64,000 bases of DNA from the NCBI GenBank assembly GCA_964017045.1, contig OZ024810.1, forward strand, positions 9,727,562-9,791,561, given 5' to 3'. The DNA is from Omphiscola glabra. Taxonomy: Eukaryota; Mollusca; Gastropoda; Lymnaeidae. Positions 22,366-34,455 of this stretch are shown piece after piece. Within the stretch, counting starts at the first letter, position 1, and the number at the start of each line of letters is the position of its first letter. Made by a program: the position numbers and the translations under genes. The notes below the pieces were generated by a model. It was not told the DNA's origin and made no database searches. It saw nothing but the letters and a program-made list of their open reading frames with translations.

Positions 22366-23915
22366 TTGATTGTCTTGCATGGCCATCAGATCAACACATT
22401 GTCTTGCATGGCCATCAGATCAACACATTGTCTTGCATGGCCATCAGATCAACACATTGTCTCGCATGGCCATCAGATCAAGGCTTTGATTGCAACACAA
22501 TGTCTTGCATGGCCATCAGATCAAGGCTTTGATTGCAACACATTGTCTTGCATGGCCATCAGATCAACACATTGTCTTGCATGGCCATCAGATCAACACA
22601 TTGTCTTGCATGGCCATCAGATCGAGGCTTTGATTGCAACACATTGTCTTGCATGGCCATCAGATCAAGGCTTTGAGTGCAACACATTGTGTCTTGCATG
22701 GCCATCAGATCAAAGCTTTGAGTGCAACACATTGTGTCTTGCATGGCCATCAGATCAAGGCTTTGCTTGCAACACATTGTGTCTTGCATGGCCATCAGAT
22801 CAAGGCTTTGATTGCAACACATTGTGTCTTGCATGGCCATCAGATCAAGGCTTTGATTGCAACACATTGTCTTGCATGGCCATCAGATCAAGGCTTTGAG
22901 TGCAACACATTGTGTCTTGCATGGCCATCAGATCAAGGCTTTGAGTGCAACACATTGTCTTGCATGGCCATCAGATCAAGGCTTTGAGTGCAACACATTG
23001 TGTCTTGCATGGCCATCAGATCAAGGCTTTGAGTGCAACACATTGTGTCTTGCATGGCCATCAGATCAAAGCATTTATTGCAACACATTGTCTTGCATGG
23101 CCATCAGATCAAAGCTTTGATTGCAACACATTGTGTCTTGCATGGCCATCAGATCAAGGCTTTGCTTGCAACACATTGTCTTGCATGGCCATCAGATCAA
23201 AGCATTTATTGCAACACATTGTCTTGCATGGCCATCAGATCAAAGCTTTGATTGCAACACATTGTGTCTTGCATGGCCATCAGATCAAGGCTTTGAGTGC
23301 AACACATTGTGTCTTGCATGGCCATCAGATCAAAGCATTTATTGCAACACATTGTCTTGCATGGCCATCAGATCAAAGCTTTGATTGCAACACATTGTGT
23401 CTTGCATGGCCATCAGATCAAAGCTTTGAGTGCAACACATTGTGTCTTGCATGGCCATCAGATCAAGGCTTTGCTTGCAACACATTGTCTTGCATGGTCA
23501 TCAGATCAAAGCATTTATTGCAACACATTGTCTTGCATGGCCATCAGATCAAAGCATTTATTGCAACACATTGTCTTGCATGGCCATCAGATCAAAGCAT
23601 TTATTGCAACACATTGTCTTGCATGGCCATCAGATCAAAGCATTTATTGCAACACATTGTCTTGCATGGCCATCAGATCAAAGCATTTATTGCAACACAT
23701 TGTCTTGCATGGCCATCAGATCAAGGCTTTGATTGCAACACATTGTCTTGCATGGCCATCAGATCAAGGCTTTGATTGCAACACATTGTCTTGCATGGCC
23801 ATCAGATCAAAGCTTTGATTGCAACACATTGTCTTGCATGGCCATCAGATCAAGGCTTTGATTGCAACACATTGTCTTGCATGGCCATCAGATCAAAGCT
23901 TTGCTTGTAACACAT
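22366..23915. repeat. Large array, 43/45-bp units plus 29-bp short units
   Basis: About 37 copies containing ACATTGTCTTGCATGGCCAT and CAGATCAA. Three length classes exist: 29 bp without the GCTTTGATTGCAAC segment (left edge), 43 bp, and 45 bp with an extra GT (GTGTCTTG). Segment subtypes are GGCTTTGATTGC, GGCTTTGAGTGC and AGCATTTATTGC. A block near 23033-23296 recurs near 23297-23560, a higher-order period of about 264 bp. The 276-codon frame is an array translation. Confidence 0.98.
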
Positions 23916-24480
23916 CAACAGACTGAATTTCAACGGTTAAGAAATCTCTTAAAGATTATTTCCTTTTTTCTCTCTTCTAAACGAGTATCTTTTTTTTAAA
24001 AATTAAATCAAGGAATACATCCATAATTATTTGAGAATCCTTGTTATTATAGTCTCGGGAAAAAATAATTTGTTAAATGGTGGTTCTGTTTTCTTTATGT
24101 CTTGCGTTTTATGTCAAAATGGCCGCTCGTTCATCCGTGCGCTTATGGTGTTTGAAGGGCAGAGAAACAGAAAGTGGGACGAGATTGTGGAAAAGTATGA
24201 CGAGAGGAAGAGAGTCACGGTAGAAGAAGGGTGAAACGAAGAGAAACTGGTAATGAGTGTGTGAGATTGGGAGGGGGGAGTGAAAACAGAAGGTTGTTTG
24301 GGATGGGAGAATGAGATTGGGAAAAGTTTGGAGAGAGAATGGAAGAAAAACTGGGCGAGAAAGGGATGGGAGGAGAATTTGTAGAATTTGTATGAGAAAG
24401 GATTGGGGATACACTAATAAAAGGGAAAGAAAAAAATAATAGTGGTATATGGGATAAAAGAACAGAATTAGAGACGAGAT
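23916..24480. other. Unique spacer before the GATA block
   Basis: The 67-codon plus-strand frame (24031-24234) has a mixed, non-repetitive composition, and AAAATGGCCGC occurs at about 24117. Neither is enough for a gene call. The right half is purine-rich. Confidence 0.4.
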
Positions 24481-25171
<691 letters not shown>

Positions 25172-25295
25172 GAGAGAGGGAGATAGAGAGAGAGAGAGGA
25201 AGAGAGAGAGACAGGTAGAAAAGGGAATTGAGAGACCACATCGCTTTCAATAAATTACCGTGTGTCAAAGGTTCATTCAATGTTGACATTTTCTA

Positions 25296-25634
25296 TTGAA
25301 ATGATAGTCTTCCCACTTAGTCAGACGCTGAATACCTTCCCGTGGATCTCTTAGATTGTCTTCCCACCTAGTTCTGAATACCTTCCCGTGGATCTCTTAG
25401 ATTGTCTTCCCACCTAGTTCTGAATACCTTCCCGTGGATCTCTTAGACTGTCTTCCCACCTAGTTCTGAATACCTTCCCGTGGATCTCTTAGATTGTCTT
25501 CCCACCTAGTTCTGAATACCTTCCCGTGGATCTCTTAGACTGTCTTCCCACCTAGTTCTGAATACCTTCCCGTGGATCTCTTAGATTGTCTTCCCACCTA
25601 GTTCTGAATACCTTCCCGTGGATCTCTTAGACTG
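25296..25634. repeat. Minisatellite, 46-bp unit in alternating pairs
   Basis: About seven copies containing TTCCCACCTAGTTCTGAATA and CCTTCCCGTGGATCTCTTAG. From the third copy on, units alternate strictly between AGATTGTC and AGACTGTC, so the real amplification unit there was a 92-bp dimer. Confidence 0.95.
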
Positions 25635-25811
25635 AAGCGTTTCATTTTGTTTTCGATCTCAGCCCGAACAGGCGCGCTCACAGTTTTGTCCACAAAAACG
25701 TTACAAAAGAAACGTTTTTTTTTTTAATTTCCGGAGAAAGCTGTTGAAACGCAAAATAAAACATAACGCACAGCCGAGTCTCTTACTCGTTATCATCTTG
25801 ATACTTTCTCT

Positions 25812-25972
25812 GCTTGAGTCAGGTGTAGACACCCTCTGCTTGAGTCAGGTGTAGACACCCACTCCTTGAGTCAGGTGTAGACACCCTCTGCTCGAGACAG
25901 GTGTAGACACCCTCTGCTCGAGGCAGGTGTAGACACCCTCTGCTTGAGTCAGGTGTAGACACCCTCAACTGT
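25812..25972. repeat. Minisatellite, 26-bp unit, six copies
   Basis: The unit contains GAGTCAGGTGTAGACACCCT plus CTGCTT. Minor variants read CTCGAGACAGG and CTCGAGGCAGG. Confidence 0.93.
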
Positions 25973-26484
25973 CTTTGAGTAATACTTTAGCCAACCTTCT
26001 TCTGCTTCTGTGAATGAAATATGAACGCTTGATTTGTGTTTTTTTTTCTTCATGTTACCAACGACCCCCCAACCCCACCCCCACCCCACCCTACCCCTCG
26101 ACGCCAGTAACCCAAGCCTTGTCTAGCTTTGATGACGCTTTAAGCCCCAGCTATAAATAGCATTCATGTGGCACGTTCATATTTCTTTCGTTCAGGCTCA
26201 GACGAGTCGCCATTTTCTCCCATCATTTTGCTCACCGACCTCTGCTACACTAAGAGACATGAATTAAAATCAAAACGACATTTTCAACGACAACAAAATG
26301 GAAAGAAGTGGAACAAGGTTGGAAAAAAAAAAGGGGGGGGGGGGAAATGTTTATAAGATGAATGAAACGATAACAAAAGGATTATATAATAGAAAAGAAA
26401 CTTAACATTTGTCCAGAGTGTTCTTTGCAAGCAGATTGTGTAACCAGCGCTAGGGTTAAGAGGATCGGACGCGTGTCATTTGAT
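25973..26484. other. Unique spacer
   Basis: Contains C-rich (about 26066-26095) and G-run (about 26334-26343) tracts. No gene is seen. Confidence 0.5.
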
Positions 26485-27455
26485 TGATGACTTCTGATGA
26501 CAAGGTTGATATTATTGATAACACAATCATGACTTCTGACGACAAGGTTGATATTATTGATAACACAATCATGACTTCTGACGACAAGGTTGATATTATT
26601 GATAACACAATCATGACTTCTGATGACTAGGTTGATATTGTTGATAACACAAACATGACTAGGTTGATATTATTGATAACACAATCATGACTTCTCACGA
26701 CAAGGTTGATATTATTGATAACACAATCATGACTTCTGACGACAAGGTTGATATTATTGATAACACAATCGTGACTTCTGATGACTAGGTTGATATTATT
26801 GATTACACAAACATGACTTCTGATGACTAGGTTGATATTATTGATTACACAATCATGACTTCTGACGACAAGGTTGATATTATTGATTATACAAACATGA
26901 CTTCTGATGACTAGGTTGATATTATTGATAACACAAACATGACTAGGTTGATATTATTGATTACACAAACATGACTTCTGATGACTAGGTTGATATTATT
27001 GATTACACAATCATGACTTCTGACGACAAGGTTGATATTATTGATTACACAAACATGACTTCTGATGACTAGGTTGATATTATTGATAACACAAACATGA
27101 CTAGGTTGATATTATTGATAACACAATCATGACTTCTGATGACTAGGTTGATATTATTGATAACACAATCATGACTTATGATGACTAGTTTGATATTATT
27201 GATAACACAAACATGACTTCTGATGACTAGGTTGATATTATTGATAACACAATCATGACTTCTGATGACTAGGTTGATATTGTTGATAACACAAACATGA
27301 CTTCTGATGACTAGGTTGATATTATTGATAACACAATAATGACTTCTGATGACTAGGTTGATATTGTTGATAACACAAACATGACTTCTGATGACTAGGT
27401 TGATATTATTGATAACACAAACATGACTTCTGATGACTAGGTTGATATTATCGGT
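26485..27455. repeat. Minisatellite, 42-bp unit, about 23 copies
   Basis: The unit contains ATGACTTCTGATGACTAGGT and TGATATTATTGATAACACAA. Variants are GACGACAAGG versus GATGACTAGG and GATAACAC versus GATTACAC. Short units lacking the TTCTGATG segment occur near 26655, 26937 and 27098. Because 42 is divisible by three, a 139-codon minus-strand frame is open, but it is purely periodic. Confidence 0.97.
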
Positions 27456-27615
27456 TAATAACACGTGAGTAAAGCCGAATTGTATCACACAACATTCAAT
27501 AACTCTTTGGACGGAGAGATTTGAAGGTCCTAGTCCTCATGCGCGAGAGTGCTATAGTGTAGGGATACGTATGTCGAGGTACTGCTCAATGTATGGGCGT
27601 ATCGCCACTAGATAA

Positions 27616-28183
27616 GAGTAAGATATTGGGAGGCTATACTCTACAAGAAGATGAGCAAGATATTGGGATGATGTACTCTACACGAAGATGAGCAGCAAGA
27701 TATTGGGAGTCTGTACTCTACAAGAAGATGAGTAAGATATTGGGAGGCTGTACTCTACAAGAAGATGAGCAGCAAGATATTGGGAGTCTGTACTCTACAA
27801 GAAGATGAGCAAGATATCGGGATGCTGTACTCTACATGAAGATGAGCAGCAAGATATTGGGATTCTGTACTCTACAAGGTGAGCAAGACATCGGGGAGGC
27901 TGTACTCTACAAGAAGATGAGCAAGACATTGGGGAGGCTGTACTCTACAAGAAGATGAGCAAGACAATGGGGAGGCTGTACTCTACAAGAAGATGAGCAA
28001 GACATTGGGGAAGATGTACTCTACAAGAACACGAGCAAGACATTGGGGAGGATATACTCTACAAGAAGCTGAGCAAGACATCGGGGAGGCTGTACTCTAC
28101 AAGAAGATGAGCAAGACATTGGGGAGGCTGTACTCTACAAGAAGATGAGCAAGACAATGGGGAGGCTGTACTCTACAAGAAGA
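27616..28183. repeat. Minisatellite, ~38-bp unit, about 15 copies
   Basis: Units contain GAAGATGAGCAAGACATTGG and GGCTGTACTCTACAA. Left-hand units have ATATTGGGA and an extra AGC, right-hand units have ACATTGGGGA, so there are two homogenisation zones. Confidence 0.95.
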
Positions 28184-28717
28184 AAAATTTTGATACACGC
28201 CAACTAGATTCTTAAAAGCTAAAAGAATTACAGAAGATACAAAATCTATATGGGTAAAACAATAAAGACAGAAGCTAAGAAACGTATTCCTTATAAACAG
28301 CTCCAAGGTGTGCTGGTCTGGACTAAAACAAATATCGGGATATATACATAAATCCGAACGCTCGCGTGTTGAGGATGTGAGGGAATTTGTAAATGACTTG
28401 GTTGACTTTTATTATTGTTTCGACTGTCCTGGTTTTTTTGGAAATCTGAATCATGTCAGGATGGACTCGTTAGCCTTGGAAGGCAACTCATCTAAGAGAA
28501 GGCAACCCTGTATTCATACCAGGAGCAAAAATGATAAATAAATTGATCGTGTGCCCTCAAATTTGACCCCCCCCCAAAAAAAAAAAAAATCATTTATTGA
28601 TAGCAGTATTACACGGGATGATCCATTATTGTTTACTGGACAGGCCGTGATGGCTTTATTTAAACAAGTGAATGCAGCCAAAGACACAGAAACAGACCAA
28701 TTAATAGGCGGCTTGTT
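28184..28717. other. Stretch without a recognised gene
   Basis: Contains a 77-codon frame at 28308-28541, and a run of As at about 28576-28588. A fragment read as FTGQAVMALFKQVNAAKDTE lies at about 28637-28696. It looks protein-like but I cannot place it. It may belong to the retroelements that follow. Confidence 0.35.
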
Positions 28718-28910
28718 AAGATCTTCTTCTTCTTCTATATATTAAGGGCCCACGATCAATTTATTGATCATTATGGCTCCTATGAATGTAGATGGGATTT
28801 GCAATGTCTCTGTGCCTGGTGTTGATGAGGATACTTCATTGGTTACAAGAGTAACTGTTTGATGGTATCATGCAATAGGGGTTGGGAGGCCTGAGGCAAT
28901 AGACGCAAAT
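28718..28910 (-). mobile_element. (GAA)n-tailed retroelement, copy 2 (~190 bp)
   Basis: It starts (in plus orientation) with TTCTTCTTCTATATATTAAG, carries the palindrome ATCAATTTATTGATCAT, and ends at GCAATAGACGCAAATG. The same two boundaries occur at 34099-34297. On the minus strand it therefore has a fixed 5' end and a (GAA)n 3' tail, like a SINE or a short LINE remnant. A 37-codon frame (VTLV...INKLIVGP) is shared by both long copies. Confidence 0.75.
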
Positions 28911-29136
28911 GCACATACAGCTCTCCTGCATTATTTTGTATTGCATCTTTACTGAATTGTATGAAACTCATACCATATACCAAAGGTAATAAAAATTTGA
29001 AAATGTACACCAATTCCAAAAAAAAAAATAAAGTCACCACTTGCAATAACGACTTACGTCCTTTTGCATTTACCTCCATTGTGATGAAATGTTTTGAGAA
29101 ACTTATCCTCAGCCAGTTTTTTAAATTTTTATCATA
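28911..29136 (+). mobile_element. LINE reverse-transcriptase fragment
   Basis: Plus-strand reading across small frameshifts gives a segment typical of non-LTR retrotransposon reverse transcriptases. It has a PxPKKNK-type motif at about 29015-29035, then NDLRPFAFTSIVMKCFEKL at 29047-29103, which corresponds to the conserved NDYRPVALTSVVMKCFERL region. The A-run at 29019-29030 shifts the frame, and stops occur on both sides. Only the fingers part of the enzyme is left. It abuts the GAA-tailed element on the opposite strand. Confidence 0.7.
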
Positions 29137-29422
29137 AAACACAGTGCAGTGAAAGGGTGGATATATAAGACAAGCCCTGCTAAACCTGACAGAGCTCCCC
29201 AATTGCAGTGGTCCAGTATGGAAGACCAACGTACTCGACACATATTTAGAATTGTTTTGAAGACCTTATGCTCAAAATTAAGAGACATGTAACAATTAAA
29301 AATGAGAGTTCCTGTCTTTCAGCCCTGAGCGCAAATTTCACAGCACAGAGTTCATTTCGGTTCCGATTCAATGCATTCGACGGTAATTGTGTAATATATA
29401 GAAATGAAACAAACAACACCTA
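29137..29422. other. Possible decayed LINE remainder
   Basis: Follows the reverse-transcriptase fragment but contains no further motif I can identify with confidence. Confidence 0.35.
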
Positions 29423-29885
29423 AAAAAACAAGTTTCGTAGAAATCCTTATTTGGGTTTTTAAACAATGTTAAAATTTTATGTTAAAATTCTAATGTCCCA
29501 CCTGCTTTCCCACCACAGATTTATTTCACAAAGTATTTTACACACCAACAAATTTTTAAAATGCACTCACCAAACACACTTGGTATATTCCTTTTTTCAA
29601 GAATCTCATTCAACGCTTTCATTTGGGTATTTTATTTCATGAAATTTCGGGAATCATATTTCGATCATCGTCCCCTTGAAAAGCAGGAAAAACTGATTTT
29701 TGGGGGTTCGGGCTGCAAATTTGATATACTGTGTTTTCATCGGCAAATGGTCTATGTGCAGCCAAGTTTCAGCTCGATATGTTCACCGGAAGTCGGTCGA
29801 TTAGCCGTCAGAAGATTTCGCCCTAAACACACGAAAGCGAAGTTAATAAAAAGTATTTTCATATACGGAATAAAAAATAATAAAA
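29423..29885 (+). mobile_element. Unnamed interspersed repeat family, copy 2
   Basis: Shares with copies at 12543, 34655 and 47409 the order CCACCTGCTTTCCCACCACA, AATCTCATTCAACGC, CCCCTTGAAAAGCAGGAAAA, TTTCATCGGCAAATGGTCTA, GATTAGCCGTCAGAAGATTT and GCGAAGTTAATAAAAAG. An open frame of 113 codons crosses it but is not kept in the other copies, so it is not taken as coding. Confidence 0.8.
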
Positions 29886-30084
29886 TATGTTTATTATCCT
29901 AAAATGTCTTTATTTTTTTTTTCAGATTTAAATATTACCAAATGACCAGAAATCAACTTGAGAAACGGTTGCTGGTGAGACGAATGAATTCGACTAAAAA
30001 ATCTTTGATAACTTGCATCTTAATCTTCGGATCTTCTACGGCGCCCGTTACAAATTTAGATCTGTAAATTAACTAATTATAAAA

Positions 30085-30500
30085 GTGTTGGACTGCGATA
30101 GACACGAACAAGCTGTGTCAATATAACAATATATATTAAGCTTTAATAATAATTTTACCTTACACATAAGCAAACGTCTCGGCACATGCCTTCATCAGTA
30201 CAACAAGACATAAAATAAGTCAAATTTACATAATGTTTATATATAGAGCGAGATATATATCCTACCTAAAAAAATATAATAATAGTGGGTGGAAAAAAAC
30301 CAGACAGAGACAAAGTAAAGGAGAATGGAAAGATCATTAAATCTATTTCAGTCGTGATCTGTAAAGCAATAATATAAATGACGCATGCAAGTTATATTTT
30401 TGTTTAACCTGAAGGCACCGTCAAAGTCATGTGTACGCTGGATTGGTTTAATTCATCAAGTTCTTTGACGTGTTGTTCGTGCGTCGTACTAGCACTCAAT
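30085..30500 (-). mobile_element. Penelope-like or LINE 3' region fragment
   Basis: On the minus strand it contains CTGATGAAGGCATGTGCCGA followed by GACGTTTGC. This text is characteristic of the terminal regions of Penelope-like retroelements and some LINE 3' UTRs. Flanking sequence is AT-rich and non-coding. The boundaries are approximate. Confidence 0.5.
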
Positions 30501-30688
30501 CAACGCAAGTCCTTTCCCCATTATAAATGCAACTTTAAATGTATAATTATATTCACAGACTCTACATTCCATAAACACAATTGTGGCGCAGCTCGTTATC
30601 AGAGAGAAATGGAAACAAGCACTTCTTCTGCAAAGTTCCATTAACGATTGCCGACTAGTCAACGCGTGCGTCACGAAACAGAGTAGAC

Positions 30689-30876
30689 CAGTGGTCGGCA
30701 AACGCATTAGTCAAAAGAGCCAAAAATCAGCAGCAGGACGATTACAAAAAATGTTGGGGCCACATTTCTTTTCAAGAACCTGTCAAGAACCATGTTTTTC
30801 GGAGTCAAAACCGATGTGTGGCCAACTGGCCGAGCCGCACTCAGGTTGCTAAAGAGCCGCCTTGTGCCAACCACCG
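30689..30876. mobile_element. hAT-like MITE, CAGTGGTCGGCAAAC type
   Basis: The left end is CAGTGGTCGGCAAACGC and the right end TGTGCCAACCACCG, an imperfect inverted pair. Internal text has two GAGCCGC motifs typical of this kind of hAT MITE. Flanks GAGTAGAC and GACTAAAT match at 5 of 8 positions, so the target duplication is uncertain. Small frames across it are not genes. Confidence 0.65.
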
Positions 30877-30880
30877 GACT

Positions 30881-31161
30881 AAATAAGCATAAAAAAAAGT
30901 CACCAAGTCAAGCGCGGGAAGAGCGTTCACTAACTAATTAATCTCTCAAAAGTACACTGCGCATAATGAAACATAACATCCAATGCGCAACAATTATTAG
31001 TGAACTCCCATACTCGACAGGCACAAAACCTCTTCAAAAAAAAGCAAAAAGCTCTGTTTTATGCTATTGCTATCATGTATAAATAAGAAAAAAAAAGAAG
31101 AACCGAAAGAAAATGGTTTTCCGCCCACTGCCAGAAGGAAATTTGATCATCAGCATTATCG
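30881..31161. other. Unique AT-rich spacer
   Basis: Nothing recognised. Confidence 0.4.
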
Positions 31162-31280
31162 TCAGTGGTGAATAAACCCATGAAGGGCTCTGGCCTGCTC
31201 CACCACATCCTTCCATTCAGATCGTTTCGTGGGTTTTTCGTCTCTGCGCGAGGATCCCCCAGCTGATGTCAACTCGTCTC
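31162..31280 (-). mobile_element. LINE polyprotein C-terminal fragment
   Basis: The minus strand is open for about 39 codons and ends at a stop at 31162-31164. The end reads KRSEWKDVVEQARALHGF, which matches the style of the extreme C-terminus of LINE reverse-transcriptase polyproteins (basic, then W..VV..A..L.G). A stop lies immediately upstream in the same frame. The fragment is dead. The family cannot be named from so short a piece. Confidence 0.55.
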
Positions 31281-32085
31281 TAGATCATTAAATCTATCTC
31301 AGTCTTGGTCGACCGGTGAGCCGCTTGGCAGCTGATTCCTGTCTGTTGTCAGAAGGACTTACAAAAGTACAAAATTTGGTTCCTTTCTAAAATCTACGGA
31401 GGCTGAAGTAATTTCCAACGCCTCAAAGTCTAGGAACCTCTGTGTTGATATGCTAGCCGTGTTCTTCAGTTGCGTCTTGTTTGTAGAAGGTCTATAAAAA
31501 TTTGTAATTTTCCTCCACAACTTGAGAACCACCGACCTGCATAAGATTATTTCTAGCCAGCTCTCATCCATACGTTATAGTTTTTTTTCTAATTATAAAA
31601 CAGCTACCTTGGAATCTTACCGACCGGCTGCCAGCGGCGCGGGATTACTGTGACTCCGGTGTCTGCGAGCTCGGATTACAAAATGTTGAGAGCAGGGGCG
31701 TAGTCCCATTAATCCAGACCACTAATGGAACTGGAGCCAGAAAATCTTGGTTCTAAAAGCCATTTCGTTCGGATCGTGGTGTTAAGAACTCGATGGCATG
31801 GGCGTAGGCACATTAACTGATATCTTAAATATAACCAGATATCTGTCTTTGCAGGGGATCAACTAGGACATGTGTCTCGAAAATGACTTAGAGATGAACT
31901 TCCTTTAACAAAATATTTATTTCCCCTCCTTTGTAAACCGTTCCTCGTCGATGTTTGGTCCCATCGCTGTCTCCGCCGTCGAACGGGTATTTCATTTATC
32001 CAAGCTTGTGTGAGGCATCAGGCTGTTTCAAAAAATGTTTTGGAGGATGTCATATCACCCCTCCACTTTCATTCACAATCACCTG
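31281..32085. other. Non-repetitive stretch
   Basis: A 70-codon minus-strand frame (31359-31571) has a mixed composition and could be more decayed mobile-element coding sequence continuing from the fragment at 31162. A CAGGGGCGTAG motif at about 31694 resembles a hAT left end, with no partner seen. Confidence 0.4.
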
Positions 32086-32600
32086 ATTGGAAGACATACT
32101 TTTTCCTGAACTCTGACTGTAAGACAGTGTTTTCATTATTTTTGGAAGACAAACTTTTCATAAACTTTGATTGTAAGACATAATTTTCCTTATTATTTTA
32201 TTGCATGACATCATTTTCCTAAACTTAAATTGTAAGACATTATTTTCCTAACCTTTGATTGTAAGACATTATTTTTCTAAACTTTGATTGTAAGACATTA
32301 TTTTCCTAATTTTTTATTGCAAGACATTATTTTCCTAAACTTTGATTGTAAGACATTATTTTCAGGGACTGTGCTTGTAAGACATTATTTCCCTAAACTT
32401 TGATATTAAGACATTATTTTCCTAACCTTTGATTGTAAGACATTATTTTCCTTATTTTTTTATTGCAAGACATTATTTTCTAAACTTCTGATTGCAAGAA
32501 ATAAAGCTCAGATTATAAAACATTAATTTTTTCTATATCCAGATTGTAAGAGCTTATTTGTTTCCAAACTTTGATTGTAATACACACTTTCCGAAATTCT
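32086..32600. repeat. Degenerate minisatellite, 29-bp unit, about 15 copies
   Basis: The unit contains TTTGATTGTAAGACATTATT and TTCCTAAAC. The centre (32200-32480) is best conserved and both edges decay. Confidence 0.92.
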
Positions 32601-33331
32601 GATTGAAAAAATAAAAATAAAAATAAAAAACCTCTTTGCGACGTTTTAAGCTGAGCTTAAGAAACTTTTTTGACCTAACTCTGCAGATAAAATGATGAAT
32701 TCTGTGTGCACCTTCCTTGCCTCATACCAAATCCCGCGTTTCCTTCGTAAAAATAATTTTAAATACAATTATTTATTGTCTAATTTGATATATTTTGAGA
32801 ACCTTCCATTTGATAAGATCGAACCCTCCCTAAAACGACGTTTTACGTAACAATGAATGAGATCTCCCTCGTGTAACGGAGAATAATGAGACCTCCCTTC
32901 ATGTCAAAAGTGACGCTCGCCGCCATGTTTGCCGACCCGGCATTCCTCTTGCTAATAGGACGGTTGCCAAGGCGACGAGGGAGGTCTAATTGTTATGGCC
33001 TGTCCGTAATACTACATCATGTGTCCGGCTTAAAACATCGTTTGCGGAGGAAAAATAATAATAACTTCTTTAGCCTTAAAGTTGTTTTTCCAAAAAAAAA
33101 AAAAAAAAATTATAATAAAAAATATTCTGATTTGTCCTTTTGTTGAAGATTGCACAAGTGAAAATATCGAGTGATTGATGAGCCGGCGTTTCCTATTTCC
33201 TCTGTAACGAGTGGCTCTTGATGAGCTGCTGGCTAGTGTCAATGGACGAAACGTTGGCGAGGCTGAAAAGTATTGGGGTGGGGGGAGGAAGACGGGATGG
33301 AGTGAGTGAGGGTAATAAATCAAGACATCTT
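32601..33331. other. Unique stretch before the gap
   Basis: An A run lies at about 33093-33109. A Kozak-like CGCCGCCATG at about 32917-32926 opens only a short frame. Confidence 0.45.
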
Positions 33332-33531
33332 NNNNNNNNNNNNNNNNNNNNNNNNNNNNNNNNNNNNNNNNNNNNNNNNNNNNNNNNNNNNNNNNNNNNN
33401 NNNNNNNNNNNNNNNNNNNNNNNNNNNNNNNNNNNNNNNNNNNNNNNNNNNNNNNNNNNNNNNNNNNNNNNNNNNNNNNNNNNNNNNNNNNNNNNNNNNN
33501 NNNNNNNNNNNNNNNNNNNNNNNNNNNNNNN
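33332..33531. other. Assembly gap, 200 N
   Basis: Exactly 200 N, a common placeholder length, so the true size is probably unknown. It lies 17-18 bp before a 50-bp tandem array. Confidence 1.
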
Positions 33532-33548
33532 GCATCAAACTAATTCAA

Positions 33549-33800
33549 AATAAGTGCACGTTGTGACGAGCACGTCAAGTGTTGATAGGAACATCACGTT
33601 TTCATAAACGTTGTGACGAGCACATCAAGTGTTGATAGGAACATCACGTTTTCATAAACGTTGTGACGAGCACATCAAGTGTTGATAGGAACATCACGTT
33701 TTCATAAACGTTGTGACGAGCACATCAAGTGTTGATAGGAACATCACGTTTTCATAAACGTTGTGACGAGCACATCAAGTGTTGATAGGAACATCCCGTT
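33549..33800. repeat. Minisatellite, 50-bp unit, five copies, next to the gap
   Basis: The units are nearly identical and contain AACGTTGTGACGAGCACATC and GTTGATAGGAACATCACG. High identity beside an N gap suggests that the assembly collapsed or broke inside a longer array. Confidence 0.96.
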
Positions 33801-34098
33801 TTTCGCACACCGTTGTGCAGAGCACATTGAGTTCATAATATTGTATTTAAATCTACAGAAGTTATTTCATTTTTTACACACAGAATCTTGTGACCCGTGA
33901 GATGATTCAATGAAAAGTGAACGACGCTTGGATCAGTGGGGCGAGCGAAGCAGGGGAGAGAGAGAGAGAGAGAGAGTGGAGGGGGTGGGGCGGGCTCAAG
34001 TAGTTCCACGGCCTCATAGTGTACTTATTGCGCCGGAGGTCGTGAGGATAACCTATCTTTCAGATAATTAAAACACTACTATAGTGAAATTGACTTAA
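33801..34098. other. Unique spacer with (AG)n
   Basis: An (AG)n tract lies at about 33956-33976. No gene is seen. Confidence 0.5.
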
Positions 34099-34297
34099 TT
34101 TTTCTTCTTCTTCTTCTTCTTCTATATATTAAGGGCCCACGATCAATTTATTGATCATTATGGCTCCTATGAATGTAGATGGGATTTGCAATGTTTCCGT
34201 GCCTGGTGTAGATGAGGACATCTCACTGGCTACAAGAGTAACTGAGTGAGGGTATCATGCACTGGGGGCTGGAAGGCCTGAGGCAATAGACGCAAAT
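34099..34297 (-). mobile_element. (GAA)n-tailed retroelement, copy 3 (~200 bp)
   Basis: It has the same boundaries as copy 2: (TTC)n then TATATATTAAGGGCCCACGA at the low-coordinate end and GCAATAGACGCAAATG at the other. Differences from copy 2 are scattered substitutions. Direct flanks differ from copy 2, which supports independent insertions. Confidence 0.8.
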
Positions 34298-34324
34298 GAG
34301 TCAAGTGTTGTCGCCTCAACTGTT

Positions 34325-34455
34325 CCTAATTCTTATAATACAGTATATCCTTATAATACAGTATATTCTTATACTACAGTATATTCTTATAATACAGTAT
34401 GTTCTTATAATACAGTATATCCTTATAATACAGTATATTCTTATAATACACTATA
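34325..34455. repeat. Minisatellite, 18-bp unit, about 7 copies
   Basis: The unit is ACAGTATATTCTTATAAT with GTATGTTC and TATATCC variants. Confidence 0.93.

Noticed and set aside
22336..23818. Several long plus-strand frames up to 276 codons
   Set aside because: Periodic peptides from the 43/45-bp array, open in more than one frame.
22366..23915. CRISPR-like array
   Set aside because: Repeats are directly adjacent without unique spacers, and the context is eukaryotic.
24118..24222. ATGGCCGCTCG start in an AAAATGGCCGC context
   Set aside because: The frame is only 34 codons, without a donor-like end or promoter context.
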